Notes under the pieces: model-generated | The model's input: the letters and a program-made list of their open reading frames with translations, nothing else | Database searches by the model: none | What the model was told of the DNA's origin: nothing | NCBI RefSeq assembly: GCF_013106755.1 | Contig: NZ_WHPF01000002.1 | Location: 407,879 to 471,878 of the forward strand | DNA from: Limnovirga soli | Lineage (GTDB): Bacteria > Bacteroidota > Bacteroidia > Chitinophagales > Chitinophagaceae | Reading direction: 5' to 3' | DNA: 64,000 nucleotides | Position numbers and translations under genes: made by a program | Shown here: piece after piece, positions 34,364-42,006 of the stretch | Layout: each line of letters starts with the position of its first letter | How positions within the stretch are numbered: the first letter of the stretch is position 1

Positions 34364-34546
34364 CTACAAAAACGGGCTGATTAGCGGCTGATACAGCTCG
34401 TCTGGTTGCCAGTTATCTTCCCTTACCGGTGGCTGATCTGCATCAGTTTCAGGTACATTATCGGGGTAGCCACAGGCTGGGCATTCGTTAGTATCTGGTA
34501 GCCATACTGCATGGCAATTTGGGCATTGATGTGGTTCGTAGTACAT
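34364..34546 (-). CDS. Small zinc-ribbon protein (60 aa)
   Basis: ATG 34546 gives MYYEPHQCPNC. Two Cys pairs (CPNC and CPACG) form a zinc ribbon, and the C-terminal half is acidic. An upstream TTG start at 34579 lies inside a 19-bp repeat (P4), so the shorter start is preferred. Confidence 0.6.
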   Translation of the reverse strand: MYYEPHQCPNCHAVWLPDTNECPACGYPDNVPETDADQPPVREDNWQPDELYQPLISPFL

Positions 34547-34573
34547 GGCTGTTAGTTGAATAGTGTTTTGAAC

Positions 34574-34592
34574 GTACAAGTGAGTGACACAA
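34574..34592 (+). repeat. Interspersed 19-bp repeat, prophage type (copy P4)
   Basis: GTACAAGTGAGTGACACAA, identical to P1-P3. It lies in the 124-bp gap between DUF3164 and the zinc-ribbon gene. A hairpin (GCTGGT, loop, ACCAGC) follows at about 34606-34625. Confidence 0.85.
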
Positions 34593-34670
34593 GGAAAGGT
34601 GATTTATAATTAGCAGCTGGTAGACACCAGCCGCCTATATTTACTCTCCATTCACCGAAAAAAATAGTGT

Positions 34671-35297
34671 TTATATTCTTGAAAAATCCAGCTTAATAGC
34701 CTGGTATTTACCTTCATCATCCCGCAGCCATACCTGATAATAAGTGGCCGTTGATGGCTTGCGGATGGCTCGGTCTATAAGGTCTAATGCTTCCAGAAAA
34801 TTGGCATCGTTTATACGATCCCGATGGCGGCGCAGGGATAAGATTTTATCTACATCTAACTGGCCGTTGCGGGTTTCAAAGGCGCTCATTACCATGTCTT
34901 TTATAAAGTCGTTCTTAGCCGTAATGCCATCTTTTAGAAACTGGTTTATTTTTTCTTTGGCCAGGTTAATAAATATTTCATCGAACTTTACAGGGCGGCT
35001 TACTTTTACTTTTACACAAACGCTGCGGTCGAAATTGTAAATGGTATAATTGCCCTTGAACTCTTTTTTGGTGCCGGAGTAGTCTGACATTACAGCATCA
35101 ATTGCCTGGTTTACCAGCTGCTTTATATTGGCCTTTGCCTGTGTAAGCTGGCCGTTTATTTTAACGGCCTCTTTTATTATTTTTCCAGCGGCTTGCTCAA
35201 TTGCAAACTCACTTTTTTTGATGGTTTTAAACGGTACGGATGTGCCGTTTTCGTCTGTCCAGTTGCTATCCTTTTTAGTGTGGATTTTGTAAGTCAT
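34671..35297 (-). CDS. DUF3164 phage protein (Mu gam-region-like position)
   Basis: The 208-residue protein matches DUF3164, common in Mu-like phages: KKDSNWTDENGTSVPFKTIK near the start, IKEAVKINGQLTQAKANIKQ and KVSRPVKFDEIFINLAKEKI. The role is poorly defined. It is generally found next to transposition genes. There is no nuclease motif. Confidence 0.8.
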   Translation of the reverse strand: MTYKIHTKKDSNWTDENGTSVPFKTIKKSEFAIEQAAGKIIKEAVKINGQLTQAKANIKQLVNQAIDAVMSDYSGTKKEFKGNYTIYNFDRSVCVKVKVSRPVKFDEIFINLAKEKINQFLKDGITAKNDFIKDMVMSAFETRNGQLDVDKILSLRRHRDRINDANFLEALDLIDRAIRKPSTATYYQVWLRDDEGKYQAIKLDFSRI

Positions 35298-35323
35298 TTT
35301 GATTTGTTTTATTGATTGAAAAT

Positions 35324-35464
35324 TTATTTACGTGGTTTTGCGCTGGGGTATTTAGGCTTGCGTGGTGGTTGCGGCTTATTAAAGTAGCTGTGCCAGGTAG
35401 CACCGATAAAAAAACCAAATGATAAGGCTACTAAAACCAGCCAGAAACATACTATTAGGCTCAT
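35324..35464 (-). CDS. Small membrane protein (46 aa)
   Basis: A short gene starts at ATG 35464, MSLIVCFWLVLVALSFG, with one membrane span (residues 3-22). A basic, Pro/Lys-rich tail (NKPQPPRKPKYPSAKPRK) follows. It lies 26 bp upstream of DUF3164 in the early operon. The function is unknown. Confidence 0.5.
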   Translation of the reverse strand: MSLIVCFWLVLVALSFGFFIGATWHSYFNKPQPPRKPKYPSAKPRK

Positions 35465-35465
35465 G

Positions 35466-35777
35466 TTATTGTAATTGAAATTGTTTATGAATATTGTTTA
35501 GAACGGATTGCAATAGATTGCCTTCGAAGCTGAAATGGTCTAACTCATGATCGGCATAGGATAGCCAGAATGCCAATGCTTCGTGTGCTTCCATTTTGAT
35601 GCTGTAGGTTTTTTCTTTGAGAAAAGCCTTTTTATAAAACTTTTGGTGCAGCGATACCAGGCATGACTGAAGTAATAGGTGGTACATATCGCCACCATAA
35701 TCTCTGGTAAAACTGCTGCCCTGTTTTAAGATGTTGTACAGGCACATGAATTCGTTATATGTAAGTTTCAGCTTCAT
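35466..35777 (-). CDS. Hypothetical early protein (103 aa)
   Basis: A helical protein (YNEFMCLYNILKQGSSF, then HLLLQSCLVSLHQKF). No motif is recognised. It overlaps the upstream DnaA-C-like gene by 23 bp and sits 1 bp before the small membrane protein gene. Confidence 0.5.
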   Translation of the reverse strand: MKLKLTYNEFMCLYNILKQGSSFTRDYGGDMYHLLLQSCLVSLHQKFYKKAFLKEKTYSIKMEAHEALAFWLSYADHELDHFSFEGNLLQSVLNNIHKQFQLQ

Positions 35778-36186
35778 TGATTAAGCGTTCTTTTATACTG
35801 TTAAAATGCGCAAGTGTTATTTCATCTTTTGCCCACAGCTTATTAGCTATTTGCGTTGCCCCATAACGAACTGTTGTACGATCGCAGTTTAATTCCTTAC
35901 CTGTTAACCTTTCTACGCGGTTAGGGAACAGTTGTTTGATGATATAACTATACATATGCCTTGCTTCGCTAAGCTCTGTTTTACGCCATTTACCTCGCAT
36001 TTGTGCTACAGTAAAACCATACTCTTTACTAACCAGGTAAAGAATAGCTTCTGGCTGAAGTGGAACCAGGTAATAATTAAAATCTACTACAACAGGGTAG
36101 CCTATTACTTTATTAAGATTGTAACGGGCGGTTGCAATTATTTCATCAATTTGTGGTTGCACATCTGGCATTAAAAGCATGCTCAT
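35755..36186 (-). CDS. DnaA C-terminal-like DNA-binding protein
   Basis: The 143-residue protein resembles only the DNA-binding domain IV of DnaA. It has VSKEYGFTVAQMRGKWRK, then ARHMYSYIIKQLFPN, then LNCDRTTVRYGATQIANKL (about residues 52-120). The ATPase domains are absent. Such a protein could bind DnaA-box-like sites in the phage or host. It overlaps its neighbours by 4 bp (upstream) and 23 bp (downstream). Confidence 0.65.
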   Translation of the reverse strand: MSMLLMPDVQPQIDEIIATARYNLNKVIGYPVVVDFNYYLVPLQPEAILYLVSKEYGFTVAQMRGKWRKTELSEARHMYSYIIKQLFPNRVERLTGKELNCDRTTVRYGATQIANKLWAKDEITLAHFNSIKERLINEAETYI

Positions 36187-36584
36187 ACTGCATCGTTTTT
36201 ATTGTCAAGAACTTCCCCAATCATGGTGGCATAGGTGTGGTTAAGCACCTGGCCGTTGGGGTATATAGCGGCGGCAAGTGTATTGGCATCGTGCAGGTTT
36301 AGGTATAACTGCATGCGCATATCCTTGCTTACACTATCAATACCAGTTTGGAATGCAAACGCTGCATCGCGCTGGTACCAGTTGGTTCGCCACCAGCTCC
36401 AGTAATATTTACTGGCTACCAGCATATCAATACCTTGCGGGTCGCGGTGCAGGTAATATTGCAAATACTGCTTGCCGGTTTTTTCAACCAGGGTATTATA
36501 TGTTTCCCAATCCCAGGCAAGCAACGCGCAAACCTTCTGCTGAATGATGGTAAACTGTTGCTGTTGTTGTTGTGTGTGGTTCAT
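36183..36584 (-). CDS. Hypothetical early protein (133 aa)
   Basis: The sequence begins MNHTQQQQQQFTIIQQ and has an internal DWETYNTLVEKTGKQYLQYY and YWSWWRTNWYQRDAAF. It is rich in aromatic residues. No family is recognised. Its stop overlaps the start of the DnaA-C-like gene. Confidence 0.5.
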   Translation of the reverse strand: MNHTQQQQQQFTIIQQKVCALLAWDWETYNTLVEKTGKQYLQYYLHRDPQGIDMLVASKYYWSWWRTNWYQRDAAFAFQTGIDSVSKDMRMQLYLNLHDANTLAAAIYPNGQVLNHTYATMIGEVLDNKNDAV

Positions 36585-36591
36585 GCTGGGG

Positions 36592-36768
36592 TTATTTTTT
36601 TATTAGGTAAGTAGTATCGCCATTGCGGCTAATAATGATGGTGTGGCGGGTAACGGTATAGAAAGTATCTGCACCATGTACCACCGGCGTTTGCCGGTAA
36701 ATAAATTTTGTGGTTTGGCAGCTGGTTAAGGCAGTGGCCATTAGCATTGCAATTAATAATTTTTTCAT
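36592..36768 (-). CDS. Small lipoprotein (58 aa)
   Basis: The ATG at 36768 gives MKKLLIAMLMATALTSC, a lipobox with Cys17. A short mature part (TPVVHGADTFYTVTRHTIII) follows. It sits between the MuB-like gene and the 133-residue gene. It is the second lipoprotein in the early operon. A role in exclusion of other phages is possible but not shown. Confidence 0.6.
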   Translation of the reverse strand: MKKLLIAMLMATALTSCQTTKFIYRQTPVVHGADTFYTVTRHTIIISRNGDTTYLIKK

Positions 36769-36828
36769 AATTTCAATTTTCGGGTTTGATTTGAGGGCTG
36801 CTGTTTGTGGGAACAGCAGCCCATTTTA

Positions 36829-37800
36829 TTATTGAGGAACAGTAAACATTTTGCGGAATAACTGCTCAGTTAGTGGCTCTCCAGTTCTATCCGCTTCGCG
36901 CATGGCAGCTTCCAGGTAATCGTTCAACTCTCCGTAATTATCGCATATCCTTGTTAGCAAGTTGCGCAGTGGTTTTTCGATGCAGTATTTGTCATAAAAA
37001 ACAGCAAAATCAATCTCTTTATTTATGCCAGGGAGTGTTACCAAACCGGCTTTAAAGCGGCGGTATAATTGCGGTATCGCATCTCGGTTGCGCTTGCGCA
37101 GGTTTAGCAGTTTATTCAACAATTGCTCGGTGCCAATTACCACAATAGCGCAGTGATCTTTCAAAGCATCGTACAAACCTTTAAGCATTTTCAAAACGCT
37201 CATCTCCATGTTTTCGCCCTCATCAAATATGATGATGGGGTTGCCGCCATTGCGCTTAATTTCTTTCAGCTTGGCCACTATCTTATCAACCCTAATTTTA
37301 ACGCTATTGGTTTGTATACGTGCGCTGTTGATGCTGGCAAATTCAAGGCCCAACAATTCTGTTAACTCGGTTACAATGTCAACGAGTTTATATAAGCTAC
37401 TAACGGTAACGCGGTAGGTGTGCAGTGGCATTTTGTGGCAAAAAACATCAGTGTTTTTTGTTTTACCAACACCAGTGCTGCCAATAATCATGGCCGTTTT
37501 ACCGGTTTCTTTGGCATTTTTAAGCGCGGCAATTTGTAACACAAATTGGCGTGTGCTTAAGGTTTCCCAATATGTCTTTTGCATTGACAGGCCAATAAAA
37601 GCGGCTAATTGCAAGAACCATTTATCGTCAAGCTCTACGGTCTTGTCTTTAACGGGAATGGTAAAGGTGCCGCGCAGCATTGGGCTTAGGTACCCAACGT
37701 TTATACCTGTTTGGCGGCATAGCTCATTTAAGCTAAGGCCTTTGTCTTTCATGTAAGTAGTAGTCTCGGCTACAATGTTTAATTTTTGTTCGTTTGTCAT
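36829..37800 (-). CDS. MuB-like transposition ATPase
   Basis: The 323-residue AAA+ protein activates the transposase and selects target DNA. An N-terminal helix-turn-helix-like region (LSLNELCRQTGINVGYLSP, 22-40) precedes Walker A GSTGVGKT (107-114) and Walker B IIIFDEGEN (189-197). It directly follows the transposase gene on the same strand, as in Mu. Confidence 0.9.
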   Translation of the reverse strand: MTNEQKLNIVAETTTYMKDKGLSLNELCRQTGINVGYLSPMLRGTFTIPVKDKTVELDDKWFLQLAAFIGLSMQKTYWETLSTRQFVLQIAALKNAKETGKTAMIIGSTGVGKTKNTDVFCHKMPLHTYRVTVSSLYKLVDIVTELTELLGLEFASINSARIQTNSVKIRVDKIVAKLKEIKRNGGNPIIIFDEGENMEMSVLKMLKGLYDALKDHCAIVVIGTEQLLNKLLNLRKRNRDAIPQLYRRFKAGLVTLPGINKEIDFAVFYDKYCIEKPLRNLLTRICDNYGELNDYLEAAMREADRTGEPLTEQLFRKMFTVPQ

Positions 37801-37821
37801 GGTGGGGGAGTATTTATAATT

Positions 37822-39849
37822 TTAGTCTAAGAAAAAGTCAACATTTGCACGTTCTTTCTGGTAGTTAAAATGCGCATCATTCTGCTGCACATTATTTTCA
37901 ATAGCGGCCAGCTCTTTACCGTTTGCGGCTTGCAGGTAAGCCTCGGCCTCTTGCTTAATTTCTTTAGTCAATATGCCAGCCTGTAGTAATCCGTTGGCAT
38001 CAATTCCGGCAGCGTTAAGCGTATCCTGGCGCTTGGCTTTTTGTTCTGCAACCCATTCTACAAGCTTGCGTTTTGCTGTCATTTTAGCCCAGAAAACCTT
38101 GTTATCATTTTCGGTAAAATCAACAGCTGCACTTGGCATTATATAAGTGGTGTTGGCAATAAAACGCAGTTTTTTATAATCAGTAACCAACACCCTGCTC
38201 ACATCTAAAGGGCTATAAATAACCTGCACATTGGCACCGGTATAATCCAGCCTAATAGTATCAGGAACATCGTAAGTGTACTCTTCATTATTCAGGCGGC
38301 AAACAACACCTTCCTTGGTAATACTATTGGGTAACTCTGGGTTTCTTGCGCTGGCAACACTGTGGCGTACCCCAAACAAATCCAGCATGTGGGCGTAGCT
38401 AATTTGGCGCTCCTGGGCAATTTCGCTGCTGGCAAAACTGGCCTTCCATTGTTCAGTTAAAGTTTGGCCCTTCTCGTTTTTGCGGTTGCGTATTTTATCT
38501 ATGAAAAGGCTTATGTATCCTGGAGCTTCGCTTATATGGGGTACGTTCTTAAGGTTATTGTTTAATGCATCTGGGTTTATACGGGTTTGGCTGCTCATAT
38601 TATGGCCTGCATAGCCTACTAGTGCAATCTCTTTCAAATCTTTATGCCACTTTTTTCCAAAGCTTTGTTCAATGTATCGGTTGCGTTTACTGCCAAGGGT
38701 ATTGTCTACATAGTCAACACATATACTTTGGTAAAAAGGGCGTAAGCCTGTTAATGCCCATCGGTCATTCTTAATTTGGTGTGGCAAATACCAGCTACCA
38801 GTTAATTCATTTATATGATGCATTGCATCTAACCAGGCGGCGCGTACCAGTTCAACACTAACCTCTTCGCCATAGCTCCAGCCAAGTGGGTAGTCATTTA
38901 ATGCGTCTACCACCACAATCATTTTAACGCGTTTGTAGTAGTTGGTAAAATTCTTGCCTTTTCGCACTTCCTTTTTCCAGAAGTACATATCTAAATCGTT
39001 ATCGTCATTCTCCAGGCGGGCCAGCGCGCAGCTTGGGCGGCGTTGCTTCATACTGGTGCTATAGGTGTCATAAAATTTAGCGTTACCCTGGCGACCTATC
39101 ATTATTTCAGCCATGCGCTTGCGCCGGTGAACTCCAACTGTACTTTGATCTATTGCCTTATACCCCATTGGCACGGCAGCTAAATTGTAAAACCTGCAAA
39201 CCTGTTCGTCATCAAACTGGTTGTGATGCTCCAGGTAGGTAAGCAGCAAACTTTCGCTAACCTCGTCTTTAATCTTGGCGCTGTTCTTATTGCCAAACTT
39301 GCTGCTAATTAAACTGGCGTAACCATTGGCTTTATAATCGCTAATCTTACGGCGCAGGGTAATATAAGTGGTGGGTAAATCAATGCGGTCTTCGGTAATA
39401 ATTTCAATCATTTTATCGTAAAAGTTCACCATGTTTCCGGCAAACTTCTTAAGCTCTTTCTTGTCGGTTTCGGCCTTAATCATCATATTAAGCACGCTGG
39501 CACACTGGGTATATTTCGTCACATAATCAATAGGCTGGCGGGGTAATTTCTTGGTACCGTCAAACGAATATTCCAGGTAAAACGCCGCCGCAGCTATATC
39601 TTTTTGAATCAGGTTACGTAGTGGAGCCTTGGCCATATAGTTGTATGGGTTGCCAAATCGCTTTTCAATGGCCTCTTTGTAGCGAATGCCAAGTTGATCA
39701 AACGGGAATAATAATCGGCCATTCTCCTTCATATTTGGCAAAGTGCTATAGCCAACACAAACGCCCTTATGGATATTCTCCTCAACAAAACCGGCTGCAA
39801 CCAGGTCGTCAACTTCAATACACAATATGTTATTGCTATTATATTTCAT
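37822..39849 (-). CDS. MuA-like DDE transposase
   Basis: The 675-residue protein cuts and joins phage ends to target DNA. The first catalytic Asp is in MIVVVDALNDYPLGW (about 310), the second in SICVDYVDNTLG (about 375), and the Glu is in RNRYIEQSFGKKWH (about 395). N-terminal domains bind the phage ends, probably the TACTTTTCGTTTT sites at both termini. It lies next to the MuB gene in the early operon. Confidence 0.92.
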   Translation of the reverse strand: MKYNSNNILCIEVDDLVAAGFVEENIHKGVCVGYSTLPNMKENGRLLFPFDQLGIRYKEAIEKRFGNPYNYMAKAPLRNLIQKDIAAAAFYLEYSFDGTKKLPRQPIDYVTKYTQCASVLNMMIKAETDKKELKKFAGNMVNFYDKMIEIITEDRIDLPTTYITLRRKISDYKANGYASLISSKFGNKNSAKIKDEVSESLLLTYLEHHNQFDDEQVCRFYNLAAVPMGYKAIDQSTVGVHRRKRMAEIMIGRQGNAKFYDTYSTSMKQRRPSCALARLENDDNDLDMYFWKKEVRKGKNFTNYYKRVKMIVVVDALNDYPLGWSYGEEVSVELVRAAWLDAMHHINELTGSWYLPHQIKNDRWALTGLRPFYQSICVDYVDNTLGSKRNRYIEQSFGKKWHKDLKEIALVGYAGHNMSSQTRINPDALNNNLKNVPHISEAPGYISLFIDKIRNRKNEKGQTLTEQWKASFASSEIAQERQISYAHMLDLFGVRHSVASARNPELPNSITKEGVVCRLNNEEYTYDVPDTIRLDYTGANVQVIYSPLDVSRVLVTDYKKLRFIANTTYIMPSAAVDFTENDNKVFWAKMTAKRKLVEWVAEQKAKRQDTLNAAGIDANGLLQAGILTKEIKQEAEAYLQAANGKELAAIENNVQQNDAHFNYQKERANVDFFLD

Positions 39850-39856
39850 GCGGAAA

Positions 39857-40132
39857 TTAGTTGGCTGTTATTGGTGAGCAGGCAATTGATTTGGTATTCA
39901 GCTTTTCTTGTGTCACTCCCTTGTACGGTAGGTCAAATGGGAGCATTTTTTTAACCGCTTCTACCATGCTATTGTCAATATCTCTGAGGATCATGAAGGT
40001 GCTTAAAACAATCTCGTTATCCCGGTCACCGCGGATTACCTTCTGAACTAAGCTGTCTGAAACGGTACAGATTCTGGCCGTCTTTTTAATGATTGCGGCT
40101 TTTTCTACGTCTCTTGTGTTTACTTTTTCCAT
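39857..40132 (-). CDS. Ner/Cro-like small DNA-binding protein
   Basis: From ATG 40132 it encodes 91 residues with KKTARICTVSDSLVQKVIRG (about 16-35), resembling a helix-turn-helix. It is the first early gene, divergent from the repressor, where Mu has ner. Its C-terminal codons overlap a 19-bp repeat (P5). An earlier TTG start at 40174 lies in the operator region and is not favoured. Confidence 0.65.
   Translation of the reverse strand: MEKVNTRDVEKAAIIKKTARICTVSDSLVQKVIRGDRDNEIVLSTFMILRDIDNSMVEAVKKMLPFDLPYKGVTQEKLNTKSIACSPITAN
39908..39926 (-). repeat. Interspersed 19-bp repeat, prophage type (copy P5, one mismatch)
   Basis: The minus strand reads GTACAAGGGAGTGACACAA, one base from the P1-P4 sequence. 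It lies inside the C-terminal part of the Ner-like gene, in coding sequence (YKGVTQ), the only copy in a gene. Confidence 0.75.
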
Positions 40133-40229
40133 ACTTTTATCGACTGTGTTTTTGTCCTTTCTTACAGGACACAAATATATTCCAATAAAATCGACAATAC
40201 CAAATTATTCGACAAAAAAATATTAATCA
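40133..40229. promoter_or_regulatory. Operator and divergent early promoter region
   Basis: Between the Ner-like gene (minus) and the repressor (plus) are TCGACA-type sites at 40139-40144 (ATCGAC), 40190-40196 (ATCGACA) and 40208-40214 (TTCGACA), the last two 18 bp apart. There is also an imperfect palindrome TTTGTCCT...AGGACACAAA at about 40151-40174. These are likely repressor and Ner sites. Which protein binds which is unknown. Confidence 0.6.
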
Positions 40230-41099
40230 ATGCCAAATTTCTTTCCATCAAACCTTAATTATTTAAGGAAACAAAAGCAGCTTACACAAGATGAAGCCGC
40301 TACAGCATTGGGTTTGAAGCGAAATACGTTTTCTAATTATGAGACGGGGCACAGTGAGCCAGATATAGCAACAATAATCACTATCGCCACATATTTTAGC
40401 GTTGATTTGTCGAATTTATTGGAAATCGATTTGAAAGAGGTAAGGTTTAACGGTTCTGGATTCTCTTCAAAAAAGGTCGAAAAGGGTAAGGATTCAGGTA
40501 AGGTTTGGGGTAAGGTTGAGCCCCAACAACACCATTTTAATGAAGAAATGGCTGTCTATAGCCGTATACCCAAAGTAATTACCATAGATAGCCATGGCAA
40601 CGATAATATGGTCATGGTTCCCGTAAAAGCCAGGGCAGGTTATTTGCTTGGTTACGGTGATACAGAATTCATACAAACCCTGCCAACTTACCGGTTACCA
40701 GGGTTTACAAATGGCACTTTTAGACTCTTCGAAAGTCAAGGGCTTAGTATGTACCCAACATTTAATGATCGGGATATTTTAGTAACGCAATTCGTTGAAA
40801 AAATCAATGAAATCAGGGATGACAGGGTATATGTGATAGTAACACGCACCGATGGAGTTGTAGTTAAGCGGTGCTTAAATAGGATTAAAACAGACAATAA
40901 ACTGATCTTAAAGTCAGACAATATTAAACACCGCGAAGAGTATCCAAATATTATCGTGCCACCAGAAGATATATTGGAAGTCTGGTATGCAATAGCCTAT
41001 ATGAGTCGCCAAATGAGAAGCCCTTCAGAAATGTACACAAGAATGATTGATCTTGAAGCCAGGTTAACCATACTGGAGCAAAGCGGGCCAAAAAAATAA
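40230..41099 (+). CDS. LexA/CI-type phage repressor (HTH + S24 peptidase)
   Basis: The 289-residue protein has an HTH_3 domain (QLTQDEAATALGLKRNTFSN, residues 17-36) and a C-terminal S24 domain. Its nucleophile is Ser173 in ESQGLSMYPTF and the general base is Lys213 in GVVVKRCL. An Ala-Gly cleavage site, A136-G137 (KARAGYLLGY), is in place. This predicts RecA-stimulated self-cleavage and SOS induction of the prophage. It points toward the prophage end and is the only plus-strand gene in this half. Confidence 0.9.
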   Translation: MPNFFPSNLNYLRKQKQLTQDEAATALGLKRNTFSNYETGHSEPDIATIITIATYFSVDLSNLLEIDLKEVRFNGSGFSSKKVEKGKDSGKVWGKVEPQQHHFNEEMAVYSRIPKVITIDSHGNDNMVMVPVKARAGYLLGYGDTEFIQTLPTYRLPGFTNGTFRLFESQGLSMYPTFNDRDILVTQFVEKINEIRDDRVYVIVTRTDGVVVKRCLNRIKTDNKLILKSDNIKHREEYPNIIVPPEDILEVWYAIAYMSRQMRSPSEMYTRMIDLEARLTILEQSGPKK

Positions 41100-41119
41100 C
41101 CTCAAATGGTAGCAATGTG

Positions 41120-41134
41120 TACTTTTCGTTTTAA
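41120..41134 (+). repeat. Inner transposase-site copy, right end
   Basis: TACTTTTCGTTTTAA repeats the core of the terminal inverted repeat (41209-41233) and is mirrored at 2252-2266. It is probably a MuA-type binding site in the right end. The CGTTTTCGGCTCA sequence at 41148-41160 also has a near match in the left end (2371-2382). Confidence 0.6.
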
Positions 41135-41208
41135 TAGCAAAAATGTGCGTTTTCGGCTCAAACCCGTGCTGGTCGTGCATTTTTTGCACTTTTTATATAT
41201 TTATATAT

Positions 41209-41233
41209 TATACTTTTCGTTTTAACCCCCTTA
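41209..41233 (+). repeat. Prophage terminal inverted repeat, right
   Basis: This 25-bp repeat starts TATACTTTTCG and ends CCCCCTTA. It matches the left end in inverted orientation at 21 of 25 positions, differing at four positions. It defines the end of the prophage and is followed by TGATT. Confidence 0.8.
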
Positions 41234-41238
41234 TGATT
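41234..41238. other. Right target-site duplication of the prophage (TGATT)
   Basis: TGATT directly after the right end matches 2216-2220 before the left end. Together they support transposition, not site-specific integration. Confidence 0.75.
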
Positions 41239-41249
41239 ATTGCTCTGCA

Positions 41250-41268
41250 GTACAAGTGTGCGACGCAA
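41250..41268 (+). repeat. Interspersed 19-bp repeat, chromosomal type (copy 3)
   Basis: GTACAAGTGTGCGACGCAA lies 12 bp outside the prophage right end, in the gap between trpF and (originally) the GNAT gene. It would have been part of that intergenic region before insertion. Confidence 0.85.
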
Positions 41269-41304
41269 GCGGCGATGCCATAATAACCTGACACCTGGCT
41301 ACTG

Positions 41305-41985
41305 CTATCCCTTTAATTGCGTTAAAAAATTTTGAACCAGACACATATCTTTTACGCCGGGCATTATCTCAAATTTGCTGTTAATATCCAGAGCAAACAG
41401 GTCTTTGGCCACCGCCTCCTGCTGAAATGCCCGAAGATTGGCTGCATCATCCGGACTAATGCCTCCACTTAAAAAAAATGGTTTGCGAATGTTTAAACCC
41501 TTTAGCATTTGCCAGTTAAATTTTTTGCCTGTACCTCCATAACCAGCACCCTCGGTATCAAAAAGAAACATATCTGCGGCATCGTAGTATTCCCGTATTT
41601 TCCATTCTATATTATCATCCTCACTTATACGAAACACTTTAATAACGGAAACATAGCTGGCAATTTTTTCGCAAACCCTGGGGCTTTCATCGCCATGTAA
41701 CTGTACCAGGTATAAACCACAATCATCTACGGTTTTTAGTACTTCATCTGGATCGGCATTTACAAAAACACCCACTTTATTTATCTTGCCCTTTATCTTT
41801 TTTATTTCAGTGGCCGGCATGGTTTTAAATACATACCGCTGCGATTTTGGATAGAAGATAAACCCGGCAAACTCAACACCCATTTCGTCCAGTGTATGTA
41901 CCTGTTCGGGTTTTGTCATGCCACATACTTTTACCCGCAAACGCTTATTTGCAATAACATTACCTGTGCCTGTGTTTACATCCAT
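41305..41985 (-). CDS. trpF: Phosphoribosylanthranilate isomerase
   Basis: TrpF converts phosphoribosylanthranilate to its enol form (CdRP). The 226-residue protein has VKVCGMTKPEQ near the start (the catalytic Cys region) and VQLHGDESP, then LSGGISPDDAANL near the end, as in the family. It is followed by the prophage insertion, so transcription from trpE now ends in the phage. It is preceded by trpC (21 bp away). Confidence 0.97.
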   Translation of the reverse strand: MDVNTGTGNVIANKRLRVKVCGMTKPEQVHTLDEMGVEFAGFIFYPKSQRYVFKTMPATEIKKIKGKINKVGVFVNADPDEVLKTVDDCGLYLVQLHGDESPRVCEKIASYVSVIKVFRISEDDNIEWKIREYYDAADMFLFDTEGAGYGGTGKKFNWQMLKGLNIRKPFFLSGGISPDDAANLRAFQQEAVAKDLFALDINSKFEIMPGVKDMCLVQNFLTQLKG

Positions 41986-42006
41986 TGTTGATTGCAGTTT
42001 GTTTCC

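Larger units (their letters stand above)
2220..41233. mobile_element. Mu-like transposable prophage (about 39 kb)
   Basis: Both ends carry an imperfect 25-bp inverted repeat (2220-2244 and 41209-41233, 21 of 25 positions identical) flanked by TGAT/TGATT. Inside are a MuA-like DDE transposase, a MuB-like ATPase, a DUF3164 protein, Mu-type gp29 portal, gpF, gpG, gp36 and gp37 homologues, a contractile sheath and tube, baseplate genes, lysis genes and a LexA-type repressor. There is no tyrosine or serine integrase and no tRNA target, which fits replicative transposition. Orientation is reversed relative to the window: the regulator and transposase end lies by trpF, the fibre and methylase end by the GNAT gene. 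The gene set looks complete, apart from a start-codon problem in the MuF gene. Confidence 0.92.
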
